A stretch of DNA of 64,000 nt from Micromonospora siamensis. GTDB taxonomy: Bacteria; Actinomycetota; Actinomycetes; Mycobacteriales; Micromonosporaceae. Shown here piece after piece: positions 50,132 to 58,254 of this stretch. The stretch covers positions 4,092,001-4,156,000 of the forward strand of contig NZ_LT607751.1 of the NCBI RefSeq assembly GCF_900090305.1. The letters are read 5' to 3'. Numbering within the stretch: position 1 is the stretch's first letter; the number at the start of each line of letters is the position of its first letter. The notes beneath the pieces were generated by a model. It saw only the letters and a list, made by a program, of their open reading frames with translations. It ran no database searches and was not told the origin of the DNA. The position numbers were made by a program, and so were the translations under genes.

Positions 50132-50737
50132 ATGATCCGTTCGGAGGTTCCAGTTGTGGCCGACGACCACCTGCCGGCAGATATGACCAGCAATGGGATC
50201 GTCGTTTTCTCAGGCCCTCCGTGCTCGGGTAAAAGCACGGTCGTCAAGGCGATGGCCTCTCGGCCCGGACGGAGGCACCTGGAGGTCGACGCTCTTTTCG
50301 ACCTCCTCTTTCCTGCGTCCGACAGGAACCGCGACGACCGCATGGGGGCCTACGACGGCGCGCATCTCCTGGCTCGGATGCTCGTCGATCGGGGACAGAC
50401 TGTGGTCCTTGAATGCACCTATGCGCGTCGGGATCAGCGTCGCAGCCTGCTGAGAGCGTTAGCCGGCTCCCCTGCGCCGCTATGGATCGTTGAGTTCTTC
50501 GTGGCTTCTGACGAGGCAGTGACCAGGTTCCGGGCGCGGCGTCAGGCCACGGATCTCGACGAGGATCTCGTCCGCGAACGCGCCGACGCCTTCCCTTACT
50601 CCGACCAAGCTCTCCGCGTGGAGTCGTCCTTCGGGACACCGCAGGAACAGGCTGGGCGCATCCTCACATGGCTGGAGCAGGGCCCTCAGCCAGTAGACCG
50701 GAAGGCGTGGGCGCAAGCCGGACGAGATTGGACCTGA
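50132..50737 (+). CDS. P-loop ATPase/kinase of unknown substrate
   Basis: A 201-residue AAA_33-type kinase. Walker A is VVFSGPPCSGKSTVVKAM; a Walker-B-like strand is TVVLECTYARRDQR, and a basic lid segment FRARRQATDLDEDLVRERAD follows. Size and layout match polynucleotide-kinase or zeta-toxin-like nucleotide kinases. ATG at 50132 fits the promoter; GTG at 50156 and ATG at 50186 are alternatives. Codon use is less GC-biased than in neighbours, hinting at acquisition. No antitoxin is seen. Confidence 0.75.
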   Translation: MIRSEVPVVADDHLPADMTSNGIVVFSGPPCSGKSTVVKAMASRPGRRHLEVDALFDLLFPASDRNRDDRMGAYDGAHLLARMLVDRGQTVVLECTYARRDQRRSLLRALAGSPAPLWIVEFFVASDEAVTRFRARRQATDLDEDLVRERADAFPYSDQALRVESSFGTPQEQAGRILTWLEQGPQPVDRKAWAQAGRDWT

Positions 50738-50834
50738 CAGAACCCCGGCATCTACGGAGCTACGTGCCTCCCTGAGGTGGGCGGCCCGGTCCCGACCGGC
50801 GCGGCTGGTGGGCGGGGGTGAACCTCCCGGAGTA

Positions 50835-51452
50835 TCACGCAAACTCCTGTTCCAGGATGGCCAGGTCGCGGTCGGCGAACTGCACGTGCGCCCACTGGTC
50901 GCTGAAGATGACTTGCAGGCACTTGACCGCCGTACGTTCGGCGGCGGCAGACTCGTCGATGCCGAACTCGGTGCCGTTGGTGGTGAACGATGCGGGCACG
51001 CCGATCGGATGGAACGGGTTCGGGCGAAGGGCCGCCGCGTGGCCATACCAGGCGTCCACGACGAAGATCGTGTGGCGCAGGGTTTGGGCGAGCGACCATT
51101 CGTCGTTCACTGATCTGTGGACGGCTTCCTCTGGCAGCACGCTTGCGCGTCGCAGCGTCGCTTGCCACAGCTCCTCGATGACATCCACCGCATCGCGCAT
51201 CGTCTCGGGTGTGGTTGGCTGCAGTCGAAGCCGTTCGGGGTGCAGGCGATCCAGCTCGGCCTCGATCAATGGCATGACCTCCACGCCGTTGACGCGCAGG
51301 CCATCGATCGCCCCGTCGATGTCGGCGTCCAACAGCAGCACGCCACGCATCCGGGCGCCGCTGAGATCCACCTCGCGGAAGGTTGCGCTGGCCATTGACA
51401 GGTCGATGAACTCCGCACCCTCGTAGTCGGGCTGCTGCACGAATCGCGCCAT
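50835..51452 (-). CDS. Pentapeptide-like/DinB-fold fusion protein
   Basis: A 205-residue protein. The N-terminal 60 residues have pentapeptide-like repeats (GAEFIDLSMASATFREVDLSGARMRG in outline: A-x-F, A-T-F, D-L-S, A-R-M). The rest is a DinB_2-type four-helix bundle with WSLAQTLRHTIFVVDAWYG. DinB-like enzymes often bind a divalent metal and use bacillithiol or mycothiol. The ATG at 51452 lies 6 bases after TACGAT; a GTG two codons upstream is the alternative. Confidence 0.75.
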   Translation of the reverse strand: MARFVQQPDYEGAEFIDLSMASATFREVDLSGARMRGVLLLDADIDGAIDGLRVNGVEVMPLIEAELDRLHPERLRLQPTTPETMRDAVDVIEELWQATLRRASVLPEEAVHRSVNDEWSLAQTLRHTIFVVDAWYGHAAALRPNPFHPIGVPASFTTNGTEFGIDESAAAERTAVKCLQVIFSDQWAHVQFADRDLAILEQEFA

Positions 51453-51458
51453 CGGCAC

Positions 51459-51464
51459 ATCGTA
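51459..51464 (-). promoter_or_regulatory. -10 box (TACGAT) of the DinB-fold gene
   Basis: TACGAT on the minus strand, 6 bases before the ATG at 51452. Confidence 0.45.
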
Positions 51465-51612
51465 GGGGCCCGGTACGGCAAGACCAGCAAATCAAGATCC
51501 CAGCATTGGGCTGCCTGGAGGTTTCCGGACAGGGGTTCCATTCGGGACCATTGGCCGGGAGCGGAGGAGATAGTAGTGGCACGAGTGAAGAGGAGAAATA
51601 CCGGTCAACGAT

Positions 51613-51792
51613 CTAGTCGAACCGCCGAGACTCGCTGTCGGTCGACCCACTCAGCTCTGGAGCGAGCAGCAGCAGACGAGCGGGCGGGGGCACAGTAGGG
51701 TCAGCCGCCGCTGCCAGCCGTGCAGCCTGCTCCCACTTCATCTTGCTGCGTGCAGGTAGAAAAGCCTTGATCGCACGGACGAGTCCTCGCAT
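51613..51792 (-). CDS. Small hypothetical protein (59 residues)
   Basis: A short frame with protein-like composition: a basic amphipathic N-terminus (MRGLVRAIKAFLPARSKMKW), then EQAARLAAAADPTVPPPARL, and a polar tail ending SESRRFD. The frame is closed by a stop a few codons upstream of the ATG, so this start is the only one. No good ribosome-binding site is seen and the GC content is lower than average. I recognise no family; it could be real or a remnant. Confidence 0.4.
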   Translation of the reverse strand: MRGLVRAIKAFLPARSKMKWEQAARLAAAADPTVPPPARLLLLAPELSGSTDSESRRFD

Positions 51793-51924
51793 GACGCTGA
51801 GACTGGTAGCTCAACCATGCTTGAGGTCAAGTTCGCGTGGTCAGGATGCCTGGCCGATGACGCGCAGCTACCGGGGCCGTCGACTTGTCGGGGCCACCAG
51901 GACAACGGGGACGAGTAAAGGGAG

Positions 51925-52353
51925 TCAGGAAAGGTTGCTCTCCTGTCCGGCCTCCATTCGGTCGGCCCGACGCTGCATTTCCGCGGCTATGTCGTCCCAG
52001 TCGGGACCGAAGGCGTGCAGGTCGGTGGCCGCGATCCGCAGCAGCTCGACATCGGACGGGCGCTGCAGACAGGCCAGCCGGAACGCGAGGTTTCGCGCCC
52101 AGGGCGGCAGGCCCATCCAGTCCTCCTCCAGCATCACCTTCAGCATCGCCACGATCTCGTCGGCCGACGCGAAGGTGACCACCTCGACATACGCACTGGC
52201 CACGCGCTCGCTGTAGCGCCGGCCAGCAACGAGCCGGGCCAGTTCGAGCAGCGACATCAGCTCGGGGGCGTACGGTTCGGCGTCCGCGGGCCCCTCGGGG
52301 CGGTTCCTTCTGCCCATGGTCAGCAACGACCGAAGCCAACCCGTCGTCTTCAC
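51925..52353 (-). CDS. Hypothetical helical protein
   Basis: A 142-residue, mostly helical acidic protein. ELMSLLELARLVAGRRYSERVASAYVEVV and DEIVAMLKVMLEEDWMGLPPWARNLAFRLACLQ suggest a small helical repeat. No family is recognised. GTG at 52353 follows the stop of the upstream gene by 3 bases, with GCAGGTGA as ribosome-binding site, so the two are co-transcribed. The pairing of two small orphan proteins resembles immunity or contact-dependent islands, but no toxin is seen. Confidence 0.65.
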   Translation of the reverse strand: MKTTGWLRSLLTMGRRNRPEGPADAEPYAPELMSLLELARLVAGRRYSERVASAYVEVVTFASADEIVAMLKVMLEEDWMGLPPWARNLAFRLACLQRPSDVELLRIAATDLHAFGPDWDDIAAEMQRRADRMEAGQESNLS

Positions 52354-52356
52354 AAC

Positions 52357-52680
52357 TCACCTGCTACCCGTCTGCGGCTGCCTGAAGAACTCGCGGAGGA
52401 GTCGGCAGAGGTTCGAGATGGCCCGCCCGTGGCTGCAATCGGTGGTAAGGCGGCCCGCCGTGGCACCGTCACCGAACGTCTCCACGAGCGCCAGAGACGA
52501 GAAGGCGAGGCTGCTGCCACCGTGGCGAGCGGACATCCACTCCTGGAAGGCCGCCAACTCGCCCCGGCCCCGCGCGAGGTCAAATCCCACCAGTAGTGAA
52601 AAAGCTTGGTCGTACGTCGGCCGCCCGACGTACAGACCCAACCTGTGCTCCACGTTCCAAAGGATTTCCTCCCGGCCCAC
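52357..52680 (-). CDS. Hypothetical protein
   Basis: A 107-residue protein: EEILWNVEHRLGLYVGRPTYDQAFSLLVGFDLARG, then AFQEWMSARHGGSSLAFSSLALVETFGD and a C-terminal helix SNLCRLLREFF. No known family recognised; layout resembles small polymorphic-toxin immunity proteins, which is a guess. The GTG at 52680 is chosen because CACAAT lies 6 bases upstream; the longer frame upstream loses protein-like composition. First gene of a two-gene unit with 51925-52353. Confidence 0.6.
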   Translation of the reverse strand: MGREEILWNVEHRLGLYVGRPTYDQAFSLLVGFDLARGRGELAAFQEWMSARHGGSSLAFSSLALVETFGDGATAGRLTTDCSHGRAISNLCRLLREFFRQPQTGSR

Positions 52681-53038
52681 CGAGTCATTGTGTCCGACCG
52701 TGACCGCACCGGTGTGCAGGGATGAACGGCCACGACCGGCGGCAGATCGGCGTCGAGCGACGCGACGATGTCGGCCCCGTCGGCACACCGCCATGATCCT
52801 CCTGACCGGACCCGCATCGCGCGGCCCGGTGCGCGTCACGTGGGGGCACCGTCGTCGGCGACCTCCGTCGTCCAGGCATCGGAGAGCTTGATCGACCAAC
52901 CATCGCCCATGGACATCCACACAGCACCCGTGTCACCGGTTCTTCCTTCGACACGGGGCGGGTGCCCTGTCGGCACCGGGCCGCCACGCAAGCCAGCGAT
53001 CGGATCATGACGTGGCGGCAATGCCTGATGCGGACCGC
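52681..53038. other. Gene-poor stretch with possible coding remnants
   Basis: 358 bases without an intact gene. On the minus strand two short in-frame pieces look protein-like: TGDTGAVWMSMGDGWSIKL near 52870-52940 and ADIVASLDADLPPVVAVHP near 52720-52775, in different frames. They could be remnants of a decayed gene; the evidence is weak. Confidence 0.3.
52687..52692 (-). promoter_or_regulatory. -10 box (CACAAT) of the 52357-52680 gene
   Basis: CACAAT on the minus strand, 6 bases before the GTG at 52680. Confidence 0.4.
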
Positions 53039-53587
53039 TCACCTGGATCGAGCAGAGGGCGGGATCGGGGGCCGCTGACCGAGCCATTGCTCGGCGCCCC
53101 AGGCCTGGAACCGCTCCACCTCGGCGAACCCCAGCTTCGCCGCGAGGCGCATCGAGCCGACGTTGGCGGTCTGCGTGGTCAGGACCACCGGCTCACCGGG
53201 GAGGACACCGTCGAACCAGGCGAGTGCCCCCGAGCATGCCTCGGCGGCGTACCCGGATCCCCAGGCTCTCGGCAAAAACAGGTAGCCGAGATCGGCCTTG
53301 CCGACGGCAGCCGGGCGACGGTGCCCCGTCGCCCTCCGGAGCAGGATCTGGCCGATCATCGCCCCCTCGAGATCGACGACGAAGCTCCCGGGCCACCGCT
53401 CGGGCACCTCGGGCAGCTCGCGCTCAAGCTCCGCTCGCTGTCGGGGCCCGCCGAGGTACGTGTGCACCTCCGGCGATGCCAGCAGCTCGACGAACGTTGC
53501 ACGGTCCCGGGCCTCGGACGCGCGCAGCACGAGCCGTTCCGTCCGGATCGGGGCGGGCGGCCAGCCGACGGGTCCGAGATCAGTCAT
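53039..53587 (-). CDS. GNAT acetyltransferase (RimJ/RimL-like)
   Basis: A 182-residue N-acetyltransferase. PIRTERLVLRASEARDRATFVELL is the RimJ/RimL opening; LGYLFLPRAWGSGYAAEACSGAL carries the acetyl-CoA pyrophosphate loop (R-A-W-G-S-G-Y), and TANVGSMRLAAKLGFAEVER is the C-terminal signature. It acetylates an amine, perhaps a protein N-terminus or a drug. ATG at 53587 begins just before the domain. It stands alone on the minus strand beyond a gene-poor stretch. Confidence 0.88.
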   Translation of the reverse strand: MTDLGPVGWPPAPIRTERLVLRASEARDRATFVELLASPEVHTYLGGPRQRAELERELPEVPERWPGSFVVDLEGAMIGQILLRRATGHRRPAAVGKADLGYLFLPRAWGSGYAAEACSGALAWFDGVLPGEPVVLTTQTANVGSMRLAAKLGFAEVERFQAWGAEQWLGQRPPIPPSARSR

Positions 53588-53681
53588 GTCGGCCAGCCAA
53601 TCAGCAGCCTCGGCAGCAATCAAGACCCTGCACCGCCCTGTCCGTCGACCCGGAACCGACGTCACGGATGCCGGGTGGTCG

Positions 53682-54341
53682 CTACCCGAACTTCTTCCAC
53701 TGTCCCTCGGAGACCACCTCCACCGAGCCGTCGACCACCTTGATGGCCGTCTGTTCGTCGATGGCGTAGGCCGGACCACCGATCTCGGCGGCCCACCGCG
53801 CCGCGTGGGTCAGGGTGTTCGTCGGGAAGAGGTCCAGGTGCGGGAAGATCGAGAAGTCGACGACTCCCAGCGTGCGGTCGTCCGGCGCGGCCGGCCACTC
53901 GACGAAGTACGTCCCGATCCGAGACGTCATCACCATGCTTCCGGCACTCACCCCCACCCAGACCGTGTCGGGCAGCGTCGGCAGCAGGTCGGCCAGCCCG
54001 GACTCCCGCATCCAGTGGCAGAGGTACGTCGCGTCGCCGCCGTCGACCAGGAGGACGTCGGCCTCCCGAACCCAGGCAACCCAGCGCTCCGCACCGATGG
54101 TGGGCAGGGCGGTGAGTTCGAGGACACCGAGTGACGCCCAGCCCAGGCCGGACAGGTGCCGGAACCTGGGCTCGGCGGCCACGAAGCCCCGTACCGACGT
54201 CGGGCCGCACATCGGGTGGCCCCACTGCGCTGTCGGGATGCAGAGGGCGTGGCACTCGGCGACCGGCTTGCCGAGGAGTTGCACGAGCGCCGAGTGGATG
54301 CTGGGGTTCGTGACGCCGCCGGACGTCAGCAAGAGCTTCAC
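53682..54341 (-). CDS. Peptidase E-like (S51) protein
   Basis: A 219-residue enzyme of the class I glutamine-amidotransferase-like fold. The nucleophile elbow is GVSAGSMVM with Ser, preceded by VLLVDGGDATYLCHWM; the order matches peptidase E (Asp-X dipeptidase) and cyanophycinase relatives. The N-terminus KLLLTSGGVTNPSIHSALVQLL is typical. GTG at 54341 has CATACT 6 bases upstream, a leaderless arrangement. Divergent from the MmcQ/YjbR gene at 54414. Confidence 0.85.
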   Translation of the reverse strand: MKLLLTSGGVTNPSIHSALVQLLGKPVAECHALCIPTAQWGHPMCGPTSVRGFVAAEPRFRHLSGLGWASLGVLELTALPTIGAERWVAWVREADVLLVDGGDATYLCHWMRESGLADLLPTLPDTVWVGVSAGSMVMTSRIGTYFVEWPAAPDDRTLGVVDFSIFPHLDLFPTNTLTHAARWAAEIGGPAYAIDEQTAIKVVDGSVEVVSEGQWKKFG

Positions 54342-54347
54342 CAGAGC

Positions 54348-54353
54348 AGTATG
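54348..54353 (-). promoter_or_regulatory. -10 box (CATACT) of the S51 peptidase gene
   Basis: CATACT on the minus strand, 6 bases before the GTG at 54341. Confidence 0.45.
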
Positions 54354-54400
54354 GAACCTCGGCGGGCACCGGACGTGCCCGAAACGTCGGTGGCGCGGCG

Positions 54401-54406
54401 TAGGGT
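54401..54406 (+). promoter_or_regulatory. -10 box (TAGGGT) of the MmcQ/YjbR gene
   Basis: TAGGGT is followed by 7 bases and the ATG at 54414. Confidence 0.45.
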
Positions 54407-54413
54407 CCGGCCC

Positions 54414-54821
54414 ATGGCAACCTGGGACGACGTACGCCGGATCGCGCTCGCCCTGCCCGAGACCACCGAGCGGGGGACGTACGACGACCTGCCGGCCTGG
54501 CGGGTGCGGGACAAGCCCTTCGTCTGGGAGCGGCCGCTGCGCCGCCCCGACCTCGACGCGCTCGGCGACGCCGCGCCCACCGGTCCGATCCTCGGCGTCC
54601 GGGTGCCCGACCTGGGCGCGAAGGAGGCGCTGCTCGCCGACGACCCGGAGGTCTTCTTCACCACGCCGCACTTCGACGGCTACCCGGCGGTGCTGGTCCG
54701 GCTCGACCGGATCAGCGTCGACGAGCTGACCGAGCTGGTCACCGAGGCCTGGTACGCGCGGGCCCCGAAGCGGCTCGCAGCCGAGCTACGGGCGCAAGGG
54801 GCCGAGCGCCCACGCCGGTAA
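54414..54821 (+). CDS. MmcQ/YjbR-family protein
   Basis: A 135-residue protein starting ATWDDVRRIALALPETTERGTYDD, the MmcQ/YjbR head; HFDGYPAVLVRLDRISVDELTELVTEAWYARAPKRL is the usual C-terminal part. The fold is CyaY-like and often called DNA-binding, but function is not established. The ATG follows a leaderless -10 box. It is monocistronic, and the HAD gene downstream has its own promoter. Confidence 0.85.
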   Translation: MATWDDVRRIALALPETTERGTYDDLPAWRVRDKPFVWERPLRRPDLDALGDAAPTGPILGVRVPDLGAKEALLADDPEVFFTTPHFDGYPAVLVRLDRISVDELTELVTEAWYARAPKRLAAELRAQGAERPRR

Positions 54822-54873
54822 CCCTAGTTTCCGACCCTCGATCCCCGCCCCCGAGGATCCGTCGGACAGGACC

Positions 54874-54879
54874 TAGCCT
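54874..54879 (+). promoter_or_regulatory. -10 box (TAGCCT) of the HAD hydrolase gene
   Basis: TAGCCT is followed by 7 bases and the ATG at 54887. Confidence 0.45.
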
Positions 54880-54886
54880 CGACGCC

Positions 54887-55528
54887 ATGGCAGAGACACG
54901 GCAACCGGTGGCCGGCATCGTCTTCGACATGGACGGCACCCTGATCGAGTCGCACCGGGTGGTACCCGCGGCGTACCGCGCGGCCGTGCTGGACGGGGGC
55001 GGTCCGCCGCGCTCCGACGCCGAGGTGATCGCGGGCTACCGGCTGGGCGCGCCGGTCGACCTGCTCACCCACCTGCTCGGGCGGCCGGCCACCGAGGCGG
55101 ACCTGGCCTGCTACCACGAGCACCTGGCCGCCCGCGCCGAGCTGGTCACCGTCTATCCCGGGGTGGCGGAGCTGCTCGCCGAGGTGGCCGGCCGGGTCCC
55201 CGTGGGCCTCTTCACGGGTGCGAGCCACCGCTCGGCCGAGATCCTGCTCGGCAGCGCCGGGCTGCTCGGCCACTTCCGGGTCGTCCTGGGCGGGGACCAG
55301 GTCGCCCGCCCCAAGCCCGCACCGGACGGGGTCGAGCTGGCCTGCCGACGGCTGGGCGTGGCGCCGGCCCGCACAGCGTACGTGGGTGACTCACCACTGG
55401 ACCTGCGGGCCGCCGAGGCCAGTGGCGCCCTCGCGGTGGCCGCCGCCTGGGGGCACATGCACGATCCGATGGCGCCCGCCGACGTCACCGCCGACCATCC
55501 CGCCGACCTGCTGGCCCTGACCGCCTGA
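54887..55528 (+). CDS. HAD-superfamily hydrolase (phosphoglycolate phosphatase-like)
   Basis: A 213-residue HAD phosphatase. Motif I is IVFDMDGTLIES, motif II the Thr of VGLFTGASHRS, motif III the Lys of VARPKPAPDGVEL and motif IV YVGDSPLDLRAAEAS. A helical cap (about 20-90) places it with phosphoglycolate or beta-phosphoglucomutase relatives. Substrate unknown. Leaderless promoter; monocistronic. Confidence 0.92.
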   Translation: MAETRQPVAGIVFDMDGTLIESHRVVPAAYRAAVLDGGGPPRSDAEVIAGYRLGAPVDLLTHLLGRPATEADLACYHEHLAARAELVTVYPGVAELLAEVAGRVPVGLFTGASHRSAEILLGSAGLLGHFRVVLGGDQVARPKPAPDGVELACRRLGVAPARTAYVGDSPLDLRAAEASGALAVAAAWGHMHDPMAPADVTADHPADLLALTA

Positions 55529-55959
55529 CTCCCGAGTCCCTCCACAGTCGCGCTGAGGGACCGGCCTACCCGCCCACCGGCCGCCCACACAACGCGGAGA
55601 CGGGCCTCCGGGCTGCGCGAATTCGCGGGCGGGATCGAGCCGACCGACGCCCTGCCAACCACACGGGCGGCGCTGCGTCGCGCCCTGATGATCCGTGCCG
55701 TCCATATCGCAGATCGGCGGGTCCGTCGCAAGGGTTCGGCAAGGACGCCGCAAGGAATCGGCAGGGCGCGGTCGCCAGGATCAGACCTGTGCCTCTCGAC
55801 GGGGCCGAATCGATGGGGGCCCTGGGGCTCCGCGGGCAGGCCCGCGGATCGGAGTGCCGGGGCCGGCCGAGGAGGGAGAGGGAAATGGGCGGGAAATGGC
55901 TGTCGGCCATGGGGCTCAACTCAGGGATGGTCCCTGGAACCACAAAGCGAGGAGGAAGC
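55529..55959. other. Intergenic region upstream of the I36-like gene
   Basis: 431 bases. It contains a palindrome CCGCGGGC-AG-GCCCGCGG at 55830-55847 and the ribosome-binding site of the next gene. I see no convincing gene, although several frames are open. Confidence 0.35.
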
Positions 55960-56370
55960 GTGAAGCGCATGCGTGTGATGGCCGCCGTTGCCATCTCCGT
56001 TCTGGGGGTCACCGCGGCAACGCCTGCGGCCGCGAGTGCCGCGCCCACCGGTCCGGGCAGTTCTCAGCCGGAGGTCGCGTCGAGCAGCGACGAGATGGGG
56101 ACGCAGAGCTACTCCGACTGCCCGTACGGCCGCGCGTGCCTGTTCTACTGGGAGAATGGCGGAACTCCCCTGTGGTACGCCCCGAGCTGCGGCTGGCACA
56201 CTCTTTCCGACTACGGAGTCCAGAACTGGGCGCGCTCGATCCGCACCCAGGGCAACCCGGTCGACGTGTACTTCTGGGGGAAGACGAATTCGCCTCAGCG
56301 CGTACCCGCCTGGACTCAGGGTGGGCTCAACTACTGGGATGAGGCGGACGAGATCTACGTCCGCTGCTAG
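55960..56370 (+). CDS. Small secreted cysteine-containing protein, peptidase-inhibitor I36-like
   Basis: A 136-residue secreted protein. Signal peptide MRVMAAVAISVLGVTAATPAAASA; the mature part has C-P-Y-G-R-A-C-L-F-Y, a third Cys in APSCGWHTL and a final Cys in YVRC. The C-x-x-G-x-x-C start, SIRTQGNPVDVYFW and the final cysteine recall I36-family protease inhibitors and the protein at 6231-6776, though identity between the two is low. GTG at 55960 has GGAGG 5 bases upstream. A hairpin terminator follows. Confidence 0.75.
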   Translation: MKRMRVMAAVAISVLGVTAATPAAASAAPTGPGSSQPEVASSSDEMGTQSYSDCPYGRACLFYWENGGTPLWYAPSCGWHTLSDYGVQNWARSIRTQGNPVDVYFWGKTNSPQRVPAWTQGGLNYWDEADEIYVRC

Positions 56371-56732
56371 ATGAGTCATCCCGACGCTCCGATGGATGCC
56401 GAGCTCCGCCAGCCCTGTCGGTGGCGGAGCTCGGCCCCCTTTCGGCCGGAGCACCCGCCGGGGCGGCGGTGAGCCGTACTGGACGAGCCAGCTCTCGGCC
56501 AATCCGATCGGTGGTGTGGTCCGACAGCTGATGTGCGACGCACGTCAAGTCCGGCCGCTGCCGAGCGGCTTCCGCCCGTGTCCACACCTTCTGAACCGTG
56601 CGGCTGTCCAGCCACCCGGTACAGCCGAGCCGGCTGACGAACACCAGTAGCGAGCGGCAGCCGACAGGCCGAGCGGGTCACGGCGGCCACCAACGCCGGC
56701 CGACAGCGGTCTTGATCTTTGCAGGGCAGGGG
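56371..56732. other. Stretch without an assigned gene
   Basis: 362 bases, including the terminator at 56398-56435. A minus-strand frame from a GTG at 56644 (SRLGCTGWLDSRTVQKVW, then RPDLTCVAHQLSDHTTDRI) has some protein-like character but runs into the terminator without family similarity. Confidence 0.3.
56398..56435 (+). terminator. Hairpin terminator after the I36-like gene
   Basis: GCCGAGCTCCGCCA and TGGCGGAGCTCGGC form a perfect 14-bp stem with a 10-base loop, followed by CCCCTTT. Confidence 0.75.
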
Positions 56733-57290
56733 CTAGAGCTTTCCGGATGGTTGGACGGTCCGGTGGCCCAACCGGTTGGACACGGCGGCGACGAAGCCAG
56801 GGTCGAGCATGGGCCAGTTCCAGAACTCGAACCCCAGGTACCCGAAGCCCCAGGGCGGGCTCCATCGCCACTCGTTGATGCCGACAGGCTCGCCGCAGTG
56901 TCCGCATGCGCGCACGCCGGTCCCACCCATGCACCACTCGTCGACGACCGGTGAGAAGTCGCTCCAGGAGTCTCGATCCTGATCGTCCACCACGACCGCC
57001 TCGCAGCGGGGGCAGACGACCTGGTCGACGCCCATCGAGTAGAACACCGACTGCCCCGTCACCACGCGGAACCCGTTGGTGGCAAGTCCGGGCAGGTCGT
57101 CACAGGGTTCGACGGTCGCAGCGGCGTAGTCGGGTCCGGGCCGGTGCCCATGGTCGCCGAGGATGCAGAGCGTCGGTTCGGCCGCGACGATGCCCTGCTC
57201 GACCAGCCACGACAGCACCTCGGCCCCCAGCTGGTCAGCCTCTTCAGGGGTCGCTTCGATGTCGGCGATGGTTTCGAACCATTCGCTCAC
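56733..57290 (-). CDS. Zinc-ribbon hypothetical protein
   Basis: A 185-residue acidic protein. Two CxxC knuckles (QVVCPRCEAVV and VRACGHCGEPVG) suggest one zinc ribbon; aromatic-rich WRWSPPWGFGYLGFEFWNWP follows. The N-terminal half, WFETIADIEATPEEADQL, is helical. Similar proteins occur in actinobacteria without known role. GTG at 57290 has GGAG upstream. Confidence 0.7.
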   Translation of the reverse strand: MSEWFETIADIEATPEEADQLGAEVLSWLVEQGIVAAEPTLCILGDHGHRPGPDYAAATVEPCDDLPGLATNGFRVVTGQSVFYSMGVDQVVCPRCEAVVVDDQDRDSWSDFSPVVDEWCMGGTGVRACGHCGEPVGINEWRWSPPWGFGYLGFEFWNWPMLDPGFVAAVSNRLGHRTVQPSGKL

Positions 57291-57578
57291 CGCTCACTCC
57301 CTCCGCGCACCGTCAGGGGGACATCCTGACAGCAACGACGGACACCAACGGACTCGACAGGACCGAGCGGGACGCCGACCGGCATGCGACAAGCGCAGAG
57401 GCCGTCGGCCCCCTCGCCGAGGCGACGGACCAGAGGGTCTGACCTGGCAACCACGCGGGGAAGCCACCCGCGCGAACGGAACCGGACGACCCCGGACCGG
57501 TCCAGGTGTCGAGAGCGTGGCGGCCAGGCCGAGGCGGACTTTGCCGAACGGCTGCGGAGTGGTCTCGGGGATCCCCCG

Positions 57579-58061
57579 TCAACCGGTCGGATGCAGGGCC
57601 ACCCGGACGGCTTCCTCGGGACTGCCGACGTGCTGTGGACCGGGCACCGGTCCACCGTCGACGTCGAGGACGCGCCAGCCGCCGAGGACCACCACCGGGA
57701 TGCCACCGCGCCGCACCGCGAGGGCCACCTCGCTGAGGGTGCCCCACGAGCCGCCGACGGCGATCACCGCGTCGGCGCTCCACACCAGCACCGCGTTGCG
57801 CGCCTGCCCCATGTTCGTCACCACGCTCGCCGAGACGTCGGCGGGACCGGGGTCGGAGCCGTCGTCGGGGCGTACCCCGATCACCAGGCCGTCACGGGAC
57901 CGGGCGCCGGCGGCGACCGCGGCCATCACCCCGCCACCATCTCCGCACAGGACGGTGACACCCCGCTCGGCGAGCAACTCCCCCACCCGCCGGGCGTACG
58001 CTACCTCGGTCGCCGTCGCGTCCGCCGGCCCGCAGACCGCCACCTGCACACTGGCCTCCAT
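57579..58061 (-). CDS. SLOG/LOG-like Rossmann protein (TIGR00725 type)
   Basis: A 160-residue nucleotide-binding protein. VAVCGPADATATEVAYARRVGELLAERG, LCGDGGGVMAAVAAGARSRDG and VGGSWGTLSEVALAVRRGGIP match the SLOG family, whose members include cytokinin-activating LOG enzymes and DprA-like sensors. The catalytic Lys-Arg/PGGxGTxxE form of true LOGs is replaced by GGSWGTLSE. ATG at 58061 has GACAAT 7 bases upstream. Confidence 0.82.
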   Translation of the reverse strand: MEASVQVAVCGPADATATEVAYARRVGELLAERGVTVLCGDGGGVMAAVAAGARSRDGLVIGVRPDDGSDPGPADVSASVVTNMGQARNAVLVWSADAVIAVGGSWGTLSEVALAVRRGGIPVVVLGGWRVLDVDGGPVPGPQHVGSPEEAVRVALHPTG

Positions 58062-58068
58062 TCTCGGC

Positions 58069-58074
58069 ATTGTC
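58069..58074 (-). promoter_or_regulatory. -10 box (GACAAT) of the SLOG gene
   Basis: GACAAT on the minus strand, 7 bases before the ATG at 58061. Confidence 0.4.
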
Positions 58075-58241
58075 CCCCGCGCCCGGGCAGATGGTCGGCA
58101 GGTGGTCGCGTCCCTGGGAGATGCCGGCGCCCGGATGGCCACGCATCGTCGGCCGCCCGCCGCCGGGAAGGGTCGGGCGGGTCGCACCGCAGGCCGTCCG
58201 CTCGCCCCGTCCGGACGCTGCCGGGCGGGCCGCCCATCGGC

Positions 58242-58247
58242 TACCGT
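58242..58247 (+). promoter_or_regulatory. -10 box (TACCGT) of the cytosolic SGNH gene
   Basis: TACCGT is followed by 7 bases and the ATG at 58255. Confidence 0.4.
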
Positions 58248-58254
58248 GCCGGAC

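Noticed and set aside
51743..52216. Plus-strand frame rich in Ser/Arg across 51.7-52.2 kb
   Set aside because: It overlaps the better-supported minus-strand gene 51925-52353 and has shadow-like composition.
56396..56650. Plus- and minus-strand frames in the gap after the I36-like gene
   Set aside because: No recognisable domain, no good start signal, and overlap with the terminator stem.
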